Positions 15,309 through 28,170 are shown, counted from the first letter of the stretch. The stretch is 64,000 nucleotides of DNA from Streptomyces phyllanthi (GCF_009377205.1 NZ_VJZE01000006.1:1-64000), one strand, 5' to 3'. The notes: generated by a model not told the origin, from the sequence alone. Program-made: numbers and translations.

Positions 15309-18300
15309 AGGTGGCGGGCAATCGCTTCCGGGGTTCGCAGGGTGAGCAGTTCACGAATCGTGATCACAGGACCGTACTCCCGGCGGAGCAGCCCGATCAG
15401 CCGCACCGCCAGCATGGAGTGTCCCCCGAGGGACACGAAGTCGCTCACCGCGCTCACCTCGTCGTCGTCCAGGTCCAGTGCCTCGGCGAAGAACTCGCAC
15501 ACCACGGTCTCGGTCTCGGTCTCGGGTCCCCGCTCCCCCGCCGTGGTCAGCGCGCCCAGCGGCTTGGCCTCCGGCAGCGCCTTGGTGTCGGCCTTCCCGT
15601 TCACCGTCAGCGGGATGCTGTCGACCTGGGCGTAGTGCGTCGGGCGCAGGAAGTCCGGCAGCCCGGCGCCTACTTCGGCGGCGACCGCCGCCAGGTCCGC
15701 GCCGTCCAGCACGAGATAGGCGGCAAGCCGGTACGCGCCGTCGACCTGCGGGTCGGGCTGGGCGACCGCGGCGGCGAACCGCACCGCCGGGTGCGCCGCG
15801 AACGCGGCCTCGACCTCGCCGAGTTCGACCCGGTGGCCCCGTATCTTGACCTGCTGGTCGGTGCGGCCCAGGTACATCAGGTTGCCGTCGGGCCGCCGCA
15901 CCACCAGGTCCCCGGTGCGGTACATGCGCTCGCCGGGTTCGCCGAACGGGCAGGCGACGAAGCGGTGAGCGGTCTGGGCGGGCTGCCCGAGATAGCCGCG
16001 CGCGATGCCGATGCCCGACACGTACAGCTCACCGGGGACCCCGTCCGGCAGCGGCCGCAGCCACGGGTCCAGGACGTACACGTCGGTGTTGTCGATCGCG
16101 ACGCCCACCACCGGGTCCTGGCACTCGAAGGTGCCGACGCCGAGGGTGTTGATGGTGTACTCGGTGGGTCCGTACAGGTTGTAGCCGACCGTCCCCTCGG
16201 TCTCCGCGAGCCGCTGCCACAGCGTCGGGGTGACGGCCTCGCCGCCAAGGAGCACCAGCGCCGGCCGCCGTTCCGGGTTGTCGAGCAGGCCCTCGGCCAC
16301 CAGTTGCTGCGCGTAGGTCGGGGTCACGTTGATGACGTCGATCCCGTGGTCGAGGCAGTACTCGACCAGACGGGGCGCGTCACGGCGCAACTCCTCGTCG
16401 CAGACGTGCACTTCATGCCCGTCGGCGAGCCACAGCAGCTCCTCCCACGACATGTCGAACGCGAACGACACGGTGTGGGCGATCCGGAAGACCCGGTGGC
16501 CGTGCTCCGCAAGGACCGGCTCGAAGATCCGGCGCTGATGGTTGATCAGCATGTTGGTGAGCCCTGCGTACTCGGTCACCACGCCCTTCGGCTTCCCGGT
16601 CGACCCGGAGGTGTAGATCGTGTAGGCCGGGTGCCGCAGGCGGTCGGGCTCGTCCGGCGAGAACGTGACGAACGGTTCGGCCTCGGGCAGCGGGCGGTCC
16701 AGCTCGATCAGGTCGATCGGGTCGTACAGATCGCCGGTCAGCCGCGGCGACACGGCGCTCACGGTGAGGATCACCTGCGGGCGGGCGTCCGCGACGATCG
16801 CGGCGATCCGCTCGTCCGGGTGGTCCAGCTCCAACGGCACGTACGCGGCGCCGGCGCGCAGTACGGCGAACAGCGCCACGATCGAGTCGAGGGAGCGCGG
16901 GATCGCGAGACCCACGGTCGTCTCGGGGCCGATACCCCGCCCGGCGAGCACACCGGCCACCGCGCGGCTGCGGTCCCGGAGCTCCGCGAAGGTCATGGTC
17001 GCGCCGTGGGCGACGAGCGCCACCCGCTGCGGGTCGCGGTCGGCCGCCCGGTCGAACCGGTCGACGACGGTGTCCGTGCCGACGTCCGTGCGTTCGGCGG
17101 GCTCGGGCTCCTGCCCCAGGCCCCGCAGCGCGCCCACCGGCCCGGTCGACCGGGCCAGGTCCTCCAGCACCCGCAGGTAGTCGTCGAGGAGACGACGGGC
17201 GCCCTCGGTGTCGCCGTCGCGGTGCTCCAGCTTGACCGTGAGCCGGTCGCCGGGCGTGACGACCCAGGTGAACGGATAGTGGGTGGAGTCGTCGGCCTTC
17301 ACCGAGGTGATGCCGTGCCGGGCGTTCATCTCGGCGAACGCGTCCATGTCCAGGAAGTTCTGGAGCACGAACAGGTTGTCGAACAGGGTGTCGTGCCCGC
17401 TGGCCCGCTGGATCTCGCCCAGCCCCAGGTGCTCGTGCTCCATCGCCTCGACCCTGGCCGCCTGCACGGCCGACAGGTAGTCGCGGACCGTGTCGTCCGG
17501 CCGGGCCCGTGTCCACATGGGCACGGTGTTGAGCAGCACGCCGACGATGTCGGACAGCCCCTCGCCCTCCCGGCCCGAGACGGTCACGCCGAACACGGCG
17601 TCACTGCGGCCCGTGTGGGCGCCGAGGAGGAGGCCGAACGCGCCGGTCAGCACCGAGTTCAGCGTGACGCCGTGCGTCCTGGCCGCGTCCCGCAGCAGGT
17701 CCGACTGTTCGGCGGACAGCGTGTGCACGAGCGCGCGCGGCAGGTCGTCGGAAAAGGACGGCGCCGGTCCGGCGAGCAGTGTCGGCCCGGGGAGGCCGGC
17801 CAGGTGCTCCGCCCAGAACCGCTCGGATACGGCGGAGTCCTTGGCGTCGAGCGCCCGGGCGTAGTCCTCGAAGCTCGGCGTGGCCGGGACCGCGTCGAGC
17901 GGCTCGCCCGCGACGGCGGCCCGGTAGGCGTCGAACAGGTCCCGCAGCATGATCTCGCGGGACCAGCCGTCCCACAGCAGCAGGTGGTAGCTCAGCAGCA
18001 GGCCGTCGCGGTCGTCGGGCAGACGCACCACGGTCATCCGGATCAGCGGCGGCTCCCCCGGGTCGAAGCCGGTGTCGCGGTCCCGGGCGCGCAGGTCGTC
18101 GACCTCCGCCTCCGTCGACAGCCGGACGGTGCGGACATCGACCCGCCGGCCCGCCTTGAGGACCTGGACCGGGTTTCCGTCGTCGTCGGTGGTGAAGCCC
18201 GCGCCCACGACCGGGTGCCGCGCGATCACGTACGCCATCGCCTCGGCCAGCGCGTCGGTGTCCAGGCGCCGGTCGAACGTGAACCAGTTCTGTGCGACGT

Positions 18301-21300
18301 AGTGTCCGGCCGAGCCCGCCATCTCGGCCTGGAAGAACAGGCCCCTCTGGAGCGGCGTGACCGGTGCCGTGCGCTCGGCCGTCGTGGAGGCGTCCGCGAT
18401 CCGTTCCAGTGCGCCGCGCCAGTGCTCGGTGATCTCGTCGGGGATGCCCTCGGCGAGGGTGAAGGCCGTGTGCAGGCTTCCGGTGGCCTCGTCGATCCAC
18501 GCGTTGACCTCGACGGCGTACGGGCTGCCCTGGTCGCCGCCGGTGAGGTGCACCGCCTGCGACTCGCTGCCCCGGCCCAGGTAGTTGAAGAGCACCTGCG
18601 GGCGGGCGGTCAGCAGCGGGGCCGTCTGCGGGTTGAGGTATCTGAGCTGCCCGTACGCGACGTGTGCGCGCTCGTCCGGCTGGCGTTCGGCGATCTCACG
18701 CGCCGCGGCGACGGGGTCGGTGTGCGCCGTGAGCCGTACGGGCGCGATGGCGGTGAACCAGCCGACCGTACGGGTGTAGTCGTGGTGTTCGAGGACCGGG
18801 ACCCGGCCGTGCCGCTCCAGCTCGATCGCGAGATCGGTGGGCGAGGGCTGGATACGGGTCAGCGCGGTGCGCAGCGCGCCGCACAGCAACTCGGTGAGAC
18901 CGAGACCGAGTGCGGCGGGAGCGGTACGCGTCACGCGGTCGCTCACCTCGGGCGCGAGCACGATGGTCGTCTCGCGCAACTCCCCGGCTTCCGGGAGGAG
19001 TTCGGGCGCCTCAAGTGTCGTGACCCAGTGCCCGAGGCTGTCGATCACCTGAGCGGACCGGAGGGTCAGCGCTTCGGCGTACTCGGCGTACGACGTGGTC
19101 GGCGCCGCCAGGCTCTCCCCGCGCAGGGCGGTGGCCAGGTCGTCCAGCAGGACCAGCCAGGACACCGAGTCGACGGCGAGGTGGTGCACGGTGACCACCA
19201 GGGTCCGGCTCGCCTCCAGCCACGAGAACGCGATGACGTCCCCGGACTCGGGGTCGAGCCGTCCGGCGGCCTCGTTCGCCGCGGTCGTCGCGTCGGTCGT
19301 GTCCGGCCGTACGACGGTGATCTCGCGGGCGGGCTCGGTGCGCGGTGCCCACACCCCGTGCTCGACGCGCAGCCGCAGCCGGAGGGCCGGGTGCGCGGCC
19401 ACCACGGCGTTCGCGGCGCGCTCGGCGTCGGCGAATCCGGTGCCCTCGGGGGCCACCAGCGTCCTGGCCTGGGCGAACCGGGCGAGGGATCCGCCCAGTT
19501 CGCGCTGGCGCAGGATGATCGGCGTCGGCGTCAGCGGGCCGTCCTCGCGGCGGGCGGGCGCGGATGGCGCCGCGGTCCGCGGTGCGCGCGTTCCCAGGTG
19601 CTCGGCGAGCGCGCTGGGGGTCCTGTACAGGAACACGTCCCGTGGCGCGATCGGCAGGCCGAGCGCCCTGGCCCGGTTGATCACGGTGATGGCGACGATG
19701 CTGTCGCCGCCGGCCCGGAAGAAGTCGGTGTCGGCGTCCACGGCGGAGCCGGGCAGCGTCTCGGCGAAGATGCCGACCAGGGCGGTGAGCGCGGAGTCAC
19801 CGGTGCCCGAGGAGCCGGCCACCGGGGTGTCGTCCTGCGCGGCCCGCTGGATCAGGGCCTTGCGGTCCAGCTTGCCGTTGACCGTCAACGGCAGCGCGTC
19901 GACCGGCAGCACGCGGCCCGGCACCATGTGCACGGGCAGCTTCGTGGACAGCGACTCGACGAAGTCACCGGGCACCCGGCCCACGACGTGCGCGACCAGG
20001 TGGTCGCCGCTGTCCGCCACGGTGACGGCCACGTCGACCACGCCGTCGAGTTCCCTGACCGCGGACTCCACCTCACCGAGCTCGATCCGGAAGCCCTTGA
20101 GCTGGACCTGGTCGTCGGCGCGGCCGGTGAACTCCAGCTCGCCGTCGAGGGTGCGGATGGCGAGGTCGCCCGTGTGGTACATGCGGGAGCCGTCGCCCGT
20201 GAACGGGTTCGCCACGAACCGGCCCGCGGTGAGCCCCGGCCTGCCCAGATAGCCGAGCGACACCTGGTCGCCGGCGACGTAGATGGCGCCCACCCGGCCC
20301 GGCGGCACCGGCCGGAGCCGGTCGTCGAGCAGATAGGTGACCAGGCCGGGGATCGGACCGCCGATCGGGCTGACGTCGTCGCCGGGACGGAAGTCCTCGT
20401 CGGTCAGCACCCGGTGGGTGACGTGGACGGTGGTCTCGGTGATGCCGTACATGTTGACCAGCTCGGGCGAACCGGTGCCGTGCCGCTCGACCCAGCCGCG
20501 CAGCCGCCCGAGATCCAGCGCCTCGCCTCCGAAGATGATCCGGCGCAGTGCGGGCAGCGGCTCGCGGGCATGCCGGTCGGCCTCGATGAACTGGTAGAAC
20601 GCCGACGGGGTCTGGTTGAGCACCGTCACCCCGCGCTCGCGGACCAGTCGGTGGAAGTCGACCGGGGAGCGGGTCAGCCCGTACTCCGGCACCAGCAGCT
20701 CACCGCCGTACGCCAGCGCGCCCCACAGCTCCCAGACCGCGAAGTCGAAGGAGAAGGAGTGGAACTGGACCCACACGTCGTTCGGGCCGAAGTCCATGTC
20801 GGGCTGGGTGTTGGCGAGCAGCGACACCACGCTGGAGTGCGGGACGACGACACCCTTGGGCCTGCCGGTCGATCCGGATGTGTAGATCACGTACGCGGGG
20901 TCATGCCAACCGGCCGCACGAACAGGCTCGGTGGTGGCCTGCGACGGTCCTTCGCCCTGCGGCAGCTCGTCTCCCTGCACCAGCACGCGGGCCGACACCC
21001 CCGCCCGGGCCAGCAGCCGCGTGAAGCGGTCCCGCTGCTCACGCTCGACGAGGACGACCTGCGGTGCGGCGTCGGCGAGTATGTACTCCAGCCGTTCGTC
21101 CGGGTACGCCAGGTCCAGCGGTACGTACGCGCCGCCCGCGCTGACGATCGCGACCAGGGCGACGACCTGTTCGAGGGAGCGCGGGACGGCGACGGCGACC
21201 CGCCGGCCCGGGCCGACACCGGCCGCGCGCAGGGCCGAGGCCGACTGGTTCTTCGCGTCCGCCAGTTCGCCGTACGTCAGTGACCGGGTACCGCCGTCGA

Positions 21301-24300
21301 GACCGCACTGGGTGACGGCGGTGGCGGCCGGGTCGCGGTGTGCGGCGGCGTCGAACAGTCCGCCCAGGGTGGTCGGGGTGCTGCGTGTTACCGGGGGGCG
21401 GCCCCCCGGACCCCCACGAAGCGCGGGACGCCGGTCGCCGCCGGTGTCCTCGTGTGCCAGGTCGTCGACCAGGGCGTCCGGCCGGGTGAGCAGGCCGGTG
21501 AGGGTCGAGGTGAACGTGCGCAGGATCTCCTGGGCGCTCGCCTCCCTCAGCAGCTCACCGTCGTAGATCAGGTTGAAGCGCGGACGGCCGTCGAGCGCGC
21601 GCTCCACCACCAGCGTCAACGGGTAGTGCGGGGCGCCCTCGTTGACGATGTCGGTGATGACCAGCGTGTCGCCGGGCCGCCGCAGACCGTCGACATCGGT
21701 CGCGACGTCGAACACCACGAGGGTGTCGAACAGGGAGCCGGCGCCGGCCTGGCGGCCGATCCGCGCGAGCGAGACATGCTGGTGCGGCAGCACCGCGCTC
21801 TGGTGTTCCCGCACCGAGGCGAGCAGGTCCCGCGCCGTGGTGGTACCGGCCCACCGGGCGCGTACGGGGATCGTGTTGATGAACAGACCCACCATGTCCT
21901 CGATACCGGGCACCTCCGCGTCGCGCCCGGACACCGTGGAACCGAACACGACGTCCCTGCCGTGCAGGAGGGAGCCCAGCGTCACCGCCCAGGCACTGTG
22001 CACCGCCACGCTCAGCGGCACGCCGGCCGAGCGGACGGCCGCGTCGATGTCGCCCTCCGGCTCCACGGCGGTGTCGGCGAACCGGTCGGACGGGGTGTGC
22101 CCCTCGGCGACCAGCGAGGCGCCGGGCAGCTCGGCGAGTTCATCGCGCCACACCCGGTCGCTCTCGTCGTCGTCGCGTCCGGCGAGCCAGCTCACGTAGT
22201 CGGAGAAGCCGCCGAGCGGGTACACGGTCCCCGGCGCGTGGTACTCGGCCAGCAGCGCGCGGAGCATCGGCGGCACCGACCAGCCGTCGGCGATGATGTG
22301 GTGCACGGTCTGCACCAGGACGTTCCGGCCGATGCCCCGGCGGATGAGGGTGTACCGCATCAGCGGGCCGGTGGCCAGGTCGAACCCGGCGCGGCGGTCC
22401 CGCTCGGCCAGGTCGCGTATCTCGTCGTCGGTGACGCCGGGGCGGTCCAGCGTGGTGAAGGGCGCCTCGACACCGCTCTCCAGTACGGAGACCACACGGC
22501 CGTCGGCGAGGGCCGTGAACCGCGCGGCCAGGTTCGGGTAGAGCGTGAGCAGCCGGGTGGCCGCCGCCGCGAGCCGGTCGGGGTCCACCTCGCCGTCCAG
22601 CGTCAACAGCTGCTGCTCGACGTAGGCGCCCGCCGAGTCGTCGTCGAAGACGGAGTGGAAGTACAGGCCCTCCTGCAACGGGGTCAGCGGCAGGATGTCC
22701 CGCAGCGCCGGGCCGTCCAGGACGTCGACATCGGCCTGCGTCAGCGGCACCAGGCCGAAGTCGCTGGGAGAGTGGCCGCCCTCGTCGAGTGCGGCCAGTC
22801 CGGCCAGAGCCACCCGGAAGTAGTCGCCGATGGCCGTGATGTCCTCGTCGGTGAACATCCCGTCGGGCCAGGAGACGGTGGTGACCAGTTCGTACTCGCC
22901 GGTCGCGGCGGGTTCGGCGATCGCGTTGAACTCCAGAGCGCGCGGCAGGCGCATCCTCGGGTCGCGCTTCTCGCCCAACTGGCCGGTGGTGCCCGCGAGT
23001 TGCCAGTCACCGGACGAGCCCGCGTCGAAGCGGCCCAGGTAGTTGAACAGCACCTGCGGTGCGGGCGCGTCGAACTCGGTCTGGGCCAGGTAGCGCAGGG
23101 CACCGTAGGAGACGCCGTTGTCCGGCACCTGCGCGAGGTCCTCCTTGACCGCCTTGAGCGCGGCGGCCAGGTACTCGGGCGCGGTGGGGTCGGACGCGGC
23201 GCCGGGGTCCACGGTCACCGGGAACAGGGTGGTGAACCAGCCCACGGTCCGCGACAGCTCCGGCTCGAAGCCGGCGGAGCCCGCCACGAACTGTCCTTCG
23301 CGGCCGTGGCCCTCGAGTTCGATGTGCGCGAACGTCTGGTCCTGTCCGAGGTCGCGGCGCCACCGGGCAAGGGCGACGGCGAGCCCGGTCAGCAGTACGT
23401 CGTTGACGCCCGCGTGGAACTTCGCGGGGATCTCGCCCAGCAGCGCGGCCGTGATCTCGGGGCCGACCGAGACGATCCGCAGTCGCTCCTGTGCGACGGT
23501 GTCGGCCGCGGACAGGGCGCGCCTGCCCAGCAGTTGGTCCTCTCCCGGCAGGGGGCGCCAGTAGTAGGAGCTGTCCGCGTCGAAGGCGGCGCGCTCCAGC
23601 AGCTGCGTCCAGCGCCGGAACGACGTGCCCACCGGGGGCAGCTCGACCGGCGTACCCGAGGCGAACTGCCGCCAGGCGGTGGCCAGGTCCTCCATCAGGA
23701 CCCGCCAGGACACGCCGTCGATCACCACGTGGTGGGCGACCAGGACCAGCTGCCGTGCCTCGCGGCGCCAGACGGCACGCAGCATCACGCCGCCCGCCGG
23801 GTCCAGCCCCTCGGTGGCGAGCGCGACGCACTCGTCGAGCGGCCGGTCGCTCTCCTGCCACGACGCGACGGACCGGCCCGCGGCCCGGTCTGCGGCCCGG
23901 TCTGCGGCCCGGTCCGTCTCCGGGATGTCGAAGCTCCAGCGGTCGCCGCGCACCAGCCTGGCGCGGAGCATGTCGTGCCGCTCGACCACGGCGGCGAGGA
24001 TCGCGTCGAGGGCGTCGGCGGCCAGGTCCGCCGGGGTGTTCAGTACGACCGACTGGACGAAGCCGTCGATCGCGTCGGTGGTCTCGCCGAGCCACTGCAC
24101 GATGGGCGATCCCACGACGGAACCGGTCGCGACGTCGCCGTGGTCCACGGTGGAGACGTCCTCACGGCTCGCCACCGCCGCCAGCGCGCCCACGGTGCTG
24201 TTGCTGAAGATCTGCCGTGCCGTGACGTAGAGCCCCGCGTCACGCAGCGCGCTCAGCAGCGAGATCGCCAGGATGCTGTCTCCGCCGAGCTGGAAGAAGT

Positions 24301-26320
24301 CCTGGTCGACACCGACCTCTTCGAGCCGCAGCACCGCCGCGACCGCCGCGCACACGGCGCGCTCGTTCTCGGTGGTGGGCTGTATGAGCGAGCCCGTCGC
24401 GATGGTGGGCTCCGGCAGCGCGTTCCGGTCGAGCTTGCCGTTCGCGGTGAGCGGGAACTGGGTCATCACGACGATGTGGGCGGGCACCATGTACTCCACC
24501 ATGTGCGCGGTGGCCCACTCCTTGACCTGGTCCGCCCGCAGGTCCTCGCTCCCGGCGGCCGGGATCACGTACCCGACCAGGTAGGTGCCGCCCGCCGTGT
24601 TCTTCTTCGCGACGACGCAGGTGTGCCGTACCCGAGGGTGCTCCGCGAGGCCGACCTCGACGTCCTCGATCTCCAGCCGCATACCGCGGATCTTGATCTG
24701 GTTGTCGGCCCGGCCGAGGAAGTCCAGCGACCCGTCCGGGGCGAACCGCGCGAGGTCACCGGTCCGGTACAGCCGGGACCCGTCGTCGGCGAAGGGGTTC
24801 GCGACGAACCGGGACGCCGTCAGGCCGGGCGCGCCCACGTACCCGCGGCCCAGGAGGAACCCGCCCACGTACAGTTCGCCGCCGACCCCGACCGGCACCG
24901 GGCGCAGCTCGTCGTCCAGGACGTACAGCTGGGTGTTGGGGTTGGCCTTGCCGATCGACGTCGACAGGCGTTCCGCCTGGCCCCGGTAGATGACGTGCGA
25001 GACGCCGATGGTCGTCTCGGCCGGGCCGTAGCCGTGGTACATGGGGATGTCGAGCTTCGTGCGGAACCGCTCGTAGAGCTCCGGGGTCAGCACCTCGCCG
25101 CCGCACCACACGTGGCGCAGGCTGTCGAGGCGGTCGGAGTCGCCCGCGATCTCCAGGAGCACGTCCAGCATGGACGACACGAGGTAGGTGAAGGTGACGC
25201 GCTGTTCGGCGATCACGCTCAGCAGGTGGTGCGGGTCGCGTTCGCCGCCGGGCCGCAGGACCACCAGCCTGCCGCCGGACACCAGCGGCAGGAAGATCTC
25301 GTTGATGGAGATGTCGAAGGACAGCGGCGCCTTGAACAGTGACGCGTCGTCGTGGCCGAAGCCCAGGATCTCGCCCACCTGCCACAGCAGGCGCTCGCTG
25401 ATCGCCTCGTGACGGATCATCGCGCCCTTGGGCCGCCCGGTCGAACCGGACGTGAAGATCACGTAGGCGAGGGCGTTGCCGTGGACGGTGATGCCGGTCC
25501 CCTCGGTGGGGTAGGAGCCGTACCGCCAGTCGCCGAGGTCGACGGCCACGGCCTCCGGTTCGGCCGGGTCGTGCTCGCCCGAGGCGCCCAGCTGCACCAC
25601 GACCCGGGCGTCGTCGATGACGACGGCCCGGCGCGCGGCGGGCCACTGCGGATCGAGCGGCACGAACGCGCACCCGGCCTGGAGCACGGCGAGCAGCCCG
25701 ATCACCATCTCGGCGGAGCGGCCCAGCGAGATGCCGACGACCTGTTCGGCGGTGAGCCCGCGTTCGATCAGGTGGTGGGCCAACTGGCTGGAGAGCTCGG
25801 CCGCCTCACGGTAGGTCAGCGACCGGTGCTCGTCGACGATGGCGACGGCCTCCGGCCGGGTCCGCGCCTGCTCGCGGAACATCTCCACGATGGTCGGGCG
25901 GACCCGGTCGGCCCCGGTGTCGTTCCACTCGGCAAGGGCGGCGAGCCTCTCCGTCACGCCGGACGGGACGATGGTTCCGAGGGGCCGGTCCGGGAAGTCG
26001 GCCAGGTCGTCCAGCGCGAGCTGTGCCTCGGCCGGCTCGACGCCTTCCGGTACGGAGATGCTCCGGCCGTCCGCGCCGACCTCCCAACCGCCGGGGGCGG
26101 TCCCACCGTTGTCGACCCACCCGAGGACGTCGGCGAACAGGGTGCCGGGGGTGAGGTCGATGCCGTCGGGGCTCAGGCCCGTCGCCCAGTACGACAGCCC
26201 GATGGCGCACGCTTCGGCGATGGTCCTGTCGGAGTAGTCGCCGGTTCGCCGCCGTACGTCGGTCAGGCGCGTCGGGGAAAGCAGTACGAGGCGAGTGCTC
26301 GGTTCCATCATCGAAGACAC
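15293..26320 (-). CDS. cchH: Coelichelin-type nonribosomal peptide synthetase (CchH)
   Basis: The protein has 3675 aa: A1, T1 (GGDSI Ser about 680), E1 ([10 protein letters not shown] about 863), C1 (HHIIADGW about 1341), A2, T2 (GGDSI about 2204), E2 ([10 protein letters not shown] about 2378), C2 (YHLLLWDGW about 2777), A3, T3 (GGHSM about 3632). There is no thioesterase. The ten-residue codes I read are DINYWGGIGK (A1), DFWNIGMVHK (A2, threonine) and DMENLGLINK (A3); as I remember, these equal the published CchH codes for formyl-hydroxyornithine, threonine and hydroxyornithine. The expected product is coelichelin, a tetrapeptide from three modules, with D residues set by the E domains. Start is GTG at 26320 behind GGAAGG; two in-frame ATGs follow at once. 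A 12-bp in-frame repeat in E1 (about 23879-23916) encodes RAAD units. Iron boxes at 26340-26373 control it. Confidence 0.97.
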   Translation of the reverse strand: MSSMMEPSTRLVLLSPTRLTDVRRRTGDYSDRTIAEACAIGLSYWATGLSPDGIDLTPGTLFADVLGWVDNGGTAPGGWEVGADGRSISVPEGVEPAEAQLALDDLADFPDRPLGTIVPSGVTERLAALAEWNDTGADRVRPTIVEMFREQARTRPEAVAIVDEHRSLTYREAAELSSQLAHHLIERGLTAEQVVGISLGRSAEMVIGLLAVLQAGCAFVPLDPQWPAARRAVVIDDARVVVQLGASGEHDPAEPEAVAVDLGDWRYGSYPTEGTGITVHGNALAYVIFTSGSTGRPKGAMIRHEAISERLLWQVGEILGFGHDDASLFKAPLSFDISINEIFLPLVSGGRLVVLRPGGERDPHHLLSVIAEQRVTFTYLVSSMLDVLLEIAGDSDRLDSLRHVWCGGEVLTPELYERFRTKLDIPMYHGYGPAETTIGVSHVIYRGQAERLSTSIGKANPNTQLYVLDDELRPVPVGVGGELYVGGFLLGRGYVGAPGLTASRFVANPFADDGSRLYRTGDLARFAPDGSLDFLGRADNQIKIRGMRLEIEDVEVGLAEHPRVRHTCVVAKKNTAGGTYLVGYVIPAAGSEDLRADQVKEWATAHMVEYMVPAHIVVMTQFPLTANGKLDRNALPEPTIATGSLIQPTTENERAVCAAVAAVLRLEEVGVDQDFFQLGGDSILAISLLSALRDAGLYVTARQIFSNSTVGALAAVASREDVSTVDHGDVATGSVVGSPIVQWLGETTDAIDGFVQSVVLNTPADLAADALDAILAAVVERHDMLRARLVRGDRWSFDIPETDRAADRAADRAAGRSVASWQESDRPLDECVALATEGLDPAGGVMLRAVWRREARQLVLVAHHVVIDGVSWRVLMEDLATAWRQFASGTPVELPPVGTSFRRWTQLLERAAFDADSSYYWRPLPGEDQLLGRRALSAADTVAQERLRIVSVGPEITAALLGEIPAKFHAGVNDVLLTGLAVALARWRRDLGQDQTFAHIELEGHGREGQFVAGSAGFEPELSRTVGWFTTLFPVTVDPGAASDPTAPEYLAAALKAVKEDLAQVPDNGVSYGALRYLAQTEFDAPAPQVLFNYLGRFDAGSSGDWQLAGTTGQLGEKRDPRMRLPRALEFNAIAEPAATGEYELVTTVSWPDGMFTDEDITAIGDYFRVALAGLAALDEGGHSPSDFGLVPLTQADVDVLDGPALRDILPLTPLQEGLYFHSVFDDDSAGAYVEQQLLTLDGEVDPDRLAAAATRLLTLYPNLAARFTALADGRVVSVLESGVEAPFTTLDRPGVTDDEIRDLAERDRRAGFDLATGPLMRYTLIRRGIGRNVLVQTVHHIIADGWSVPPMLRALLAEYHAPGTVYPLGGFSDYVSWLAGRDDDESDRVWRDELAELPGASLVAEGHTPSDRFADTAVEPEGDIDAAVRSAGVPLSVAVHSAWAVTLGSLLHGRDVVFGSTVSGRDAEVPGIEDMVGLFINTIPVRARWAGTTTARDLLASVREHQSAVLPHQHVSLARIGRQAGAGSLFDTLVVFDVATDVDGLRRPGDTLVITDIVNEGAPHYPLTLVVERALDGRPRFNLIYDGELLREASAQEILRTFTSTLTGLLTRPDALVDDLAHEDTGGDRRPALRGGPGGRPPVTRSTPTTLGGLFDAAAHRDPAATAVTQCGLDGGTRSLTYGELADAKNQSASALRAAGVGPGRRVAVAVPRSLEQVVALVAIVSAGGAYVPLDLAYPDERLEYILADAAPQVVLVEREQRDRFTRLLARAGVSARVLVQGDELPQGEGPSQATTEPVRAAGWHDPAYVIYTSGSTGRPKGVVVPHSSVVSLLANTQPDMDFGPNDVWVQFHSFSFDFAVWELWGALAYGGELLVPEYGLTRSPVDFHRLVRERGVTVLNQTPSAFYQFIEADRHAREPLPALRRIIFGGEALDLGRLRGWVERHGTGSPELVNMYGITETTVHVTHRVLTDEDFRPGDDVSPIGGPIPGLVTYLLDDRLRPVPPGRVGAIYVAGDQVSLGYLGRPGLTAGRFVANPFTGDGSRMYHTGDLAIRTLDGELEFTGRADDQVQLKGFRIELGEVESAVRELDGVVDVAVTVADSGDHLVAHVVGRVPGDFVESLSTKLPVHMVPGRVLPVDALPLTVNGKLDRKALIQRAAQDDTPVAGSSGTGDSALTALVGIFAETLPGSAVDADTDFFRAGGDSIVAITVINRARALGLPIAPRDVFLYRTPSALAEHLGTRAPRTAAPSAPARREDGPLTPTPIILRQRELGGSLARFAQARTLVAPEGTGFADAERAANAVVAAHPALRLRLRVEHGVWAPRTEPAREITVVRPDTTDATTAANEAAGRLDPESGDVIAFSWLEASRTLVVTVHHLAVDSVSWLVLLDDLATALRGESLAAPTTSYAEYAEALTLRSAQVIDSLGHWVTTLEAPELLPEAGELRETTIVLAPEVSDRVTRTAPAALGLGLTELLCGALRTALTRIQPSPTDLAIELERHGRVPVLEHHDYTRTVGWFTAIAPVRLTAHTDPVAAAREIAERQPDERAHVAYGQLRYLNPQTAPLLTARPQVLFNYLGRGSESQAVHLTGGDQGSPYAVEVNAWIDEATGSLHTAFTLAEGIPDEITEHWRGALERIADASTTAERTAPVTPLQRGLFFQAEMAGSAGHYVAQNWFTFDRRLDTDALAEAMAYVIARHPVVGAGFTTDDDGNPVQVLKAGRRVDVRTVRLSTEAEVDDLRARDRDTGFDPGEPPLIRMTVVRLPDDRDGLLLSYHLLLWDGWSREIMLRDLFDAYRAAVAGEPLDAVPATPSFEDYARALDAKDSAVSERFWAEHLAGLPGPTLLAGPAPSFSDDLPRALVHTLSAEQSDLLRDAARTHGVTLNSVLTGAFGLLLGAHTGRSDAVFGVTVSGREGEGLSDIVGVLLNTVPMWTRARPDDTVRDYLSAVQAARVEAMEHEHLGLGEIQRASGHDTLFDNLFVLQNFLDMDAFAEMNARHGITSVKADDSTHYPFTWVVTPGDRLTVKLEHRDGDTEGARRLLDDYLRVLEDLARSTGPVGALRGLGQEPEPAERTDVGTDTVVDRFDRAADRDPQRVALVAHGATMTFAELRDRSRAVAGVLAGRGIGPETTVGLAIPRSLDSIVALFAVLRAGAAYVPLELDHPDERIAAIVADARPQVILTVSAVSPRLTGDLYDPIDLIELDRPLPEAEPFVTFSPDEPDRLRHPAYTIYTSGSTGKPKGVVTEYAGLTNMLINHQRRIFEPVLAEHGHRVFRIAHTVSFAFDMSWEELLWLADGHEVHVCDEELRRDAPRLVEYCLDHGIDVINVTPTYAQQLVAEGLLDNPERRPALVLLGGEAVTPTLWQRLAETEGTVGYNLYGPTEYTINTLGVGTFECQDPVVGVAIDNTDVYVLDPWLRPLPDGVPGELYVSGIGIARGYLGQPAQTAHRFVACPFGEPGERMYRTGDLVVRRPDGNLMYLGRTDQQVKIRGHRVELGEVEAAFAAHPAVRFAAAVAQPDPQVDGAYRLAAYLVLDGADLAAVAAEVGAGLPDFLRPTHYAQVDSIPLTVNGKADTKALPEAKPLGALTTAGERGPETETETVVCEFFAEALDLDDDEVSAVSDFVSLGGHSMLAVRLIGLLRREYGPVITIRELLTLRTPEAIARHLDDNS

Positions 26321-26339
26321 AGCGTCCCTTCCAGAGTAT

Positions 26340-26373
26340 GAAAGTTAGCCTAACCTAAATTAGGTTTACCTAA
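26340..26373. promoter_or_regulatory. Two overlapping iron boxes upstream of the NRPS
   Basis: On the minus strand a 16/19 match starts TTAGGTTAGGCTAAC (26340-26358), directly preceded by the palindrome TTAGGTTTACCTAA (26360-26373). The pair ends at the base next to the cchG stop codon (26374-26376), so it fills the whole intergenic gap. Confidence 0.9.
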
Positions 26374-28170
26374 CTACCCCTGGCTGCCCTCTCGCCAGGC
26401 CCGCCACAGGCGCGCGTACCGGCCGCCCAGAGCCACCAGTTCCTCGTGGGTCCCCTGCTCCACGACGCGTCCCGCGTCCAGCACGGCGATCCGGTCCGCC
26501 GCCATCGCCTGGGTCAGCCGGTGCGCCACGAACAGCGTGGTACGGCCCGAGCACGCGGCCAGTACGGCCCGCTCCAGCTCCGCGGCGCCCTCGCTGCCCG
26601 CCTCCGCGGTCGACTCGTCGAGCACCACCACCGGTGCCCGGCCCAGCACCAGCCGCGCCAGGGCGATCTGAGCCACCTTCGTGACGTCGAGGCGCTCACC
26701 GCCCTCGCCGACCATGGTGTCCAGCCCGTCGGGCAGCGCGTCGACCCATCCGTCGGCGCCGACCGTGCGCATCGCGTCCATCAGCTCGACGTCGGTCGCC
26801 TTCGGCGCGGCCAGCCGCAGGTCCTCGGCGAGCGGACCGGAGAACACATGGGTCTCCTGCGTCAGGATGCTCACCAGGGCCCGCGCCCCGGCCTCGTCCA
26901 GACCGGCGAGGTCGGTCGACCCGACGCGCACCGACCCGGCCTCCGGGGTCCCGATGCCCGCGATCAGCGCGGCCAGGGTCGTCTTGCCCGCACCCGTCGC
27001 CCCCACCAGTGCGAGCGAACCACCGGCCGGGATCGTCAGGCTGACGTCCCGGAGGACCGGCTCCTCGGTACCGGGATAACGGAACGTCACCCCCTCCACC
27101 GTCACCGAGCACGGCTCGACATGCGCGGGCACCACGGTCGCGTCACCCACCAGACGGTCCTCCGAGGACTCCCCCAGCACCCCGACCAGCCGGGTCAGGC
27201 TCGCGCCCGACTTCTGCGCCTCGTCGAAGGTGAACATGATCGAGCCCAGCGGGGTGAACAGCCGGTGGAACAGCAGCGGGGCCGCCGACACCTCGCCCAG
27301 CGTGGCGGCATCGGTCTCCAGCAGGGCGTATCCCACCACGAGGATCAGGACCAGCCCGATGAACTCGGCGCGGTTCTCCCGGCCGACGAACCGGCCGAAG
27401 AACCGGAACACCTCGATACCGAGTTCGCGCACCCGCCACGACTCACTGGTGACCTTCTCGCGGAACGCGTCCTCGAGGCGGTACGCCCGGACCGTGTCGA
27501 TCCCGTTCAGGCCGCTGATCAGCGCCTGCGCACGGTCGGCCTGGGCCACCCGCTGCTTCTGGTAGAGCGGGGCGGACCGGGGGAGATACCAGCGCAGGGC
27601 CAGTGCGTACGCGGGCAGCGCGCCGGCGCCCGCCAGGCCGAGCCGCCAGTCGAGGCCGAACATGCCGACCGTGGCGATGACGACCAGTACCCCCGCCGAG
27701 AACACCGTGGGGATGGCCGTGCGGACGCCCTTGGAGATGACGGCGACATCGTCACCGACCCGGGAGAGCACGTCTCCCCGGCCGACCTGCTCGATCCGCG
27801 CGCTCGGCATCCCGAGCACCGCCCGTACGGCGCCTTCCCGCAGCGTCGCGAGCAGGTCGGCGCCCAGTCGCCCGATCAGGTAGGTCGACACCGCGGTGGC
27901 CGCCGCGCCGAGAAGCGCGGCGGCCACCATCAGGGCCCCGATCGTGACCAGGACCGACCGCGACTCGCCCTCGACCACTCCGTCGACCACCCTGCCGAGC
28001 AGAAGCACCGGGAGCACCTGGAGCGCCGCCCCGGCCACCGTGGTGACCACGGTGGCGACCGTCAGCCATGGCACCTCGCGGCAGTGCGCCGCGACCCATC
28101 GGGTGGCCTCGCGTCCGGTCGCCGTGCGCAGGGTCGCCGGGGCGACGCGCGTGTCAGTGGCGCTCACCAC
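26374..28170 (-). CDS. cchG: ABC exporter half-transporter with degenerate signature (CchG)
   Basis: The protein has 598 aa: six predicted membrane helices (about 35-330) then a nucleotide-binding domain with intact Walker A (GATGAGKTTLAAL), Q-loop (ILTQETHVFSG), Walker B (VVVLDESTAEAG) and switch His (FVAHRLTQ). The LSGGQ signature is replaced by LDVTKVAQIALARL. It therefore supplies the ATP-binding half that CchI lacks and needs the signature that CchI keeps. The start is one of two adjacent GTG codons (28170 or 28167) immediately after the cchF TAG, indicating coupling. It is inferred to export coelichelin with CchI. Confidence 0.9.
   Translation of the reverse strand: MVSATDTRVAPATLRTATGREATRWVAAHCREVPWLTVATVVTTVAGAALQVLPVLLLGRVVDGVVEGESRSVLVTIGALMVAAALLGAAATAVSTYLIGRLGADLLATLREGAVRAVLGMPSARIEQVGRGDVLSRVGDDVAVISKGVRTAIPTVFSAGVLVVIATVGMFGLDWRLGLAGAGALPAYALALRWYLPRSAPLYQKQRVAQADRAQALISGLNGIDTVRAYRLEDAFREKVTSESWRVRELGIEVFRFFGRFVGRENRAEFIGLVLILVVGYALLETDAATLGEVSAAPLLFHRLFTPLGSIMFTFDEAQKSGASLTRLVGVLGESSEDRLVGDATVVPAHVEPCSVTVEGVTFRYPGTEEPVLRDVSLTIPAGGSLALVGATGAGKTTLAALIAGIGTPEAGSVRVGSTDLAGLDEAGARALVSILTQETHVFSGPLAEDLRLAAPKATDVELMDAMRTVGADGWVDALPDGLDTMVGEGGERLDVTKVAQIALARLVLGRAPVVVLDESTAEAGSEGAAELERAVLAACSGRTTLFVAHRLTQAMAADRIAVLDAGRVVEQGTHEELVALGGRYARLWRAWREGSQG

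Noticed and set aside
15293-15500. C-terminal thioesterase on the NRPS
   Set aside because: The protein ends about 43 residues after the last carrier Ser; there is no GxSxG domain.
13637-25342. Very long open frames on the plus strand opposite the NRPS (over 2500 and 1300 codons)
   Set aside because: They are antisense to a clearly conserved NRPS and are open only because high GC removes stop codons; no domain is recognisable.
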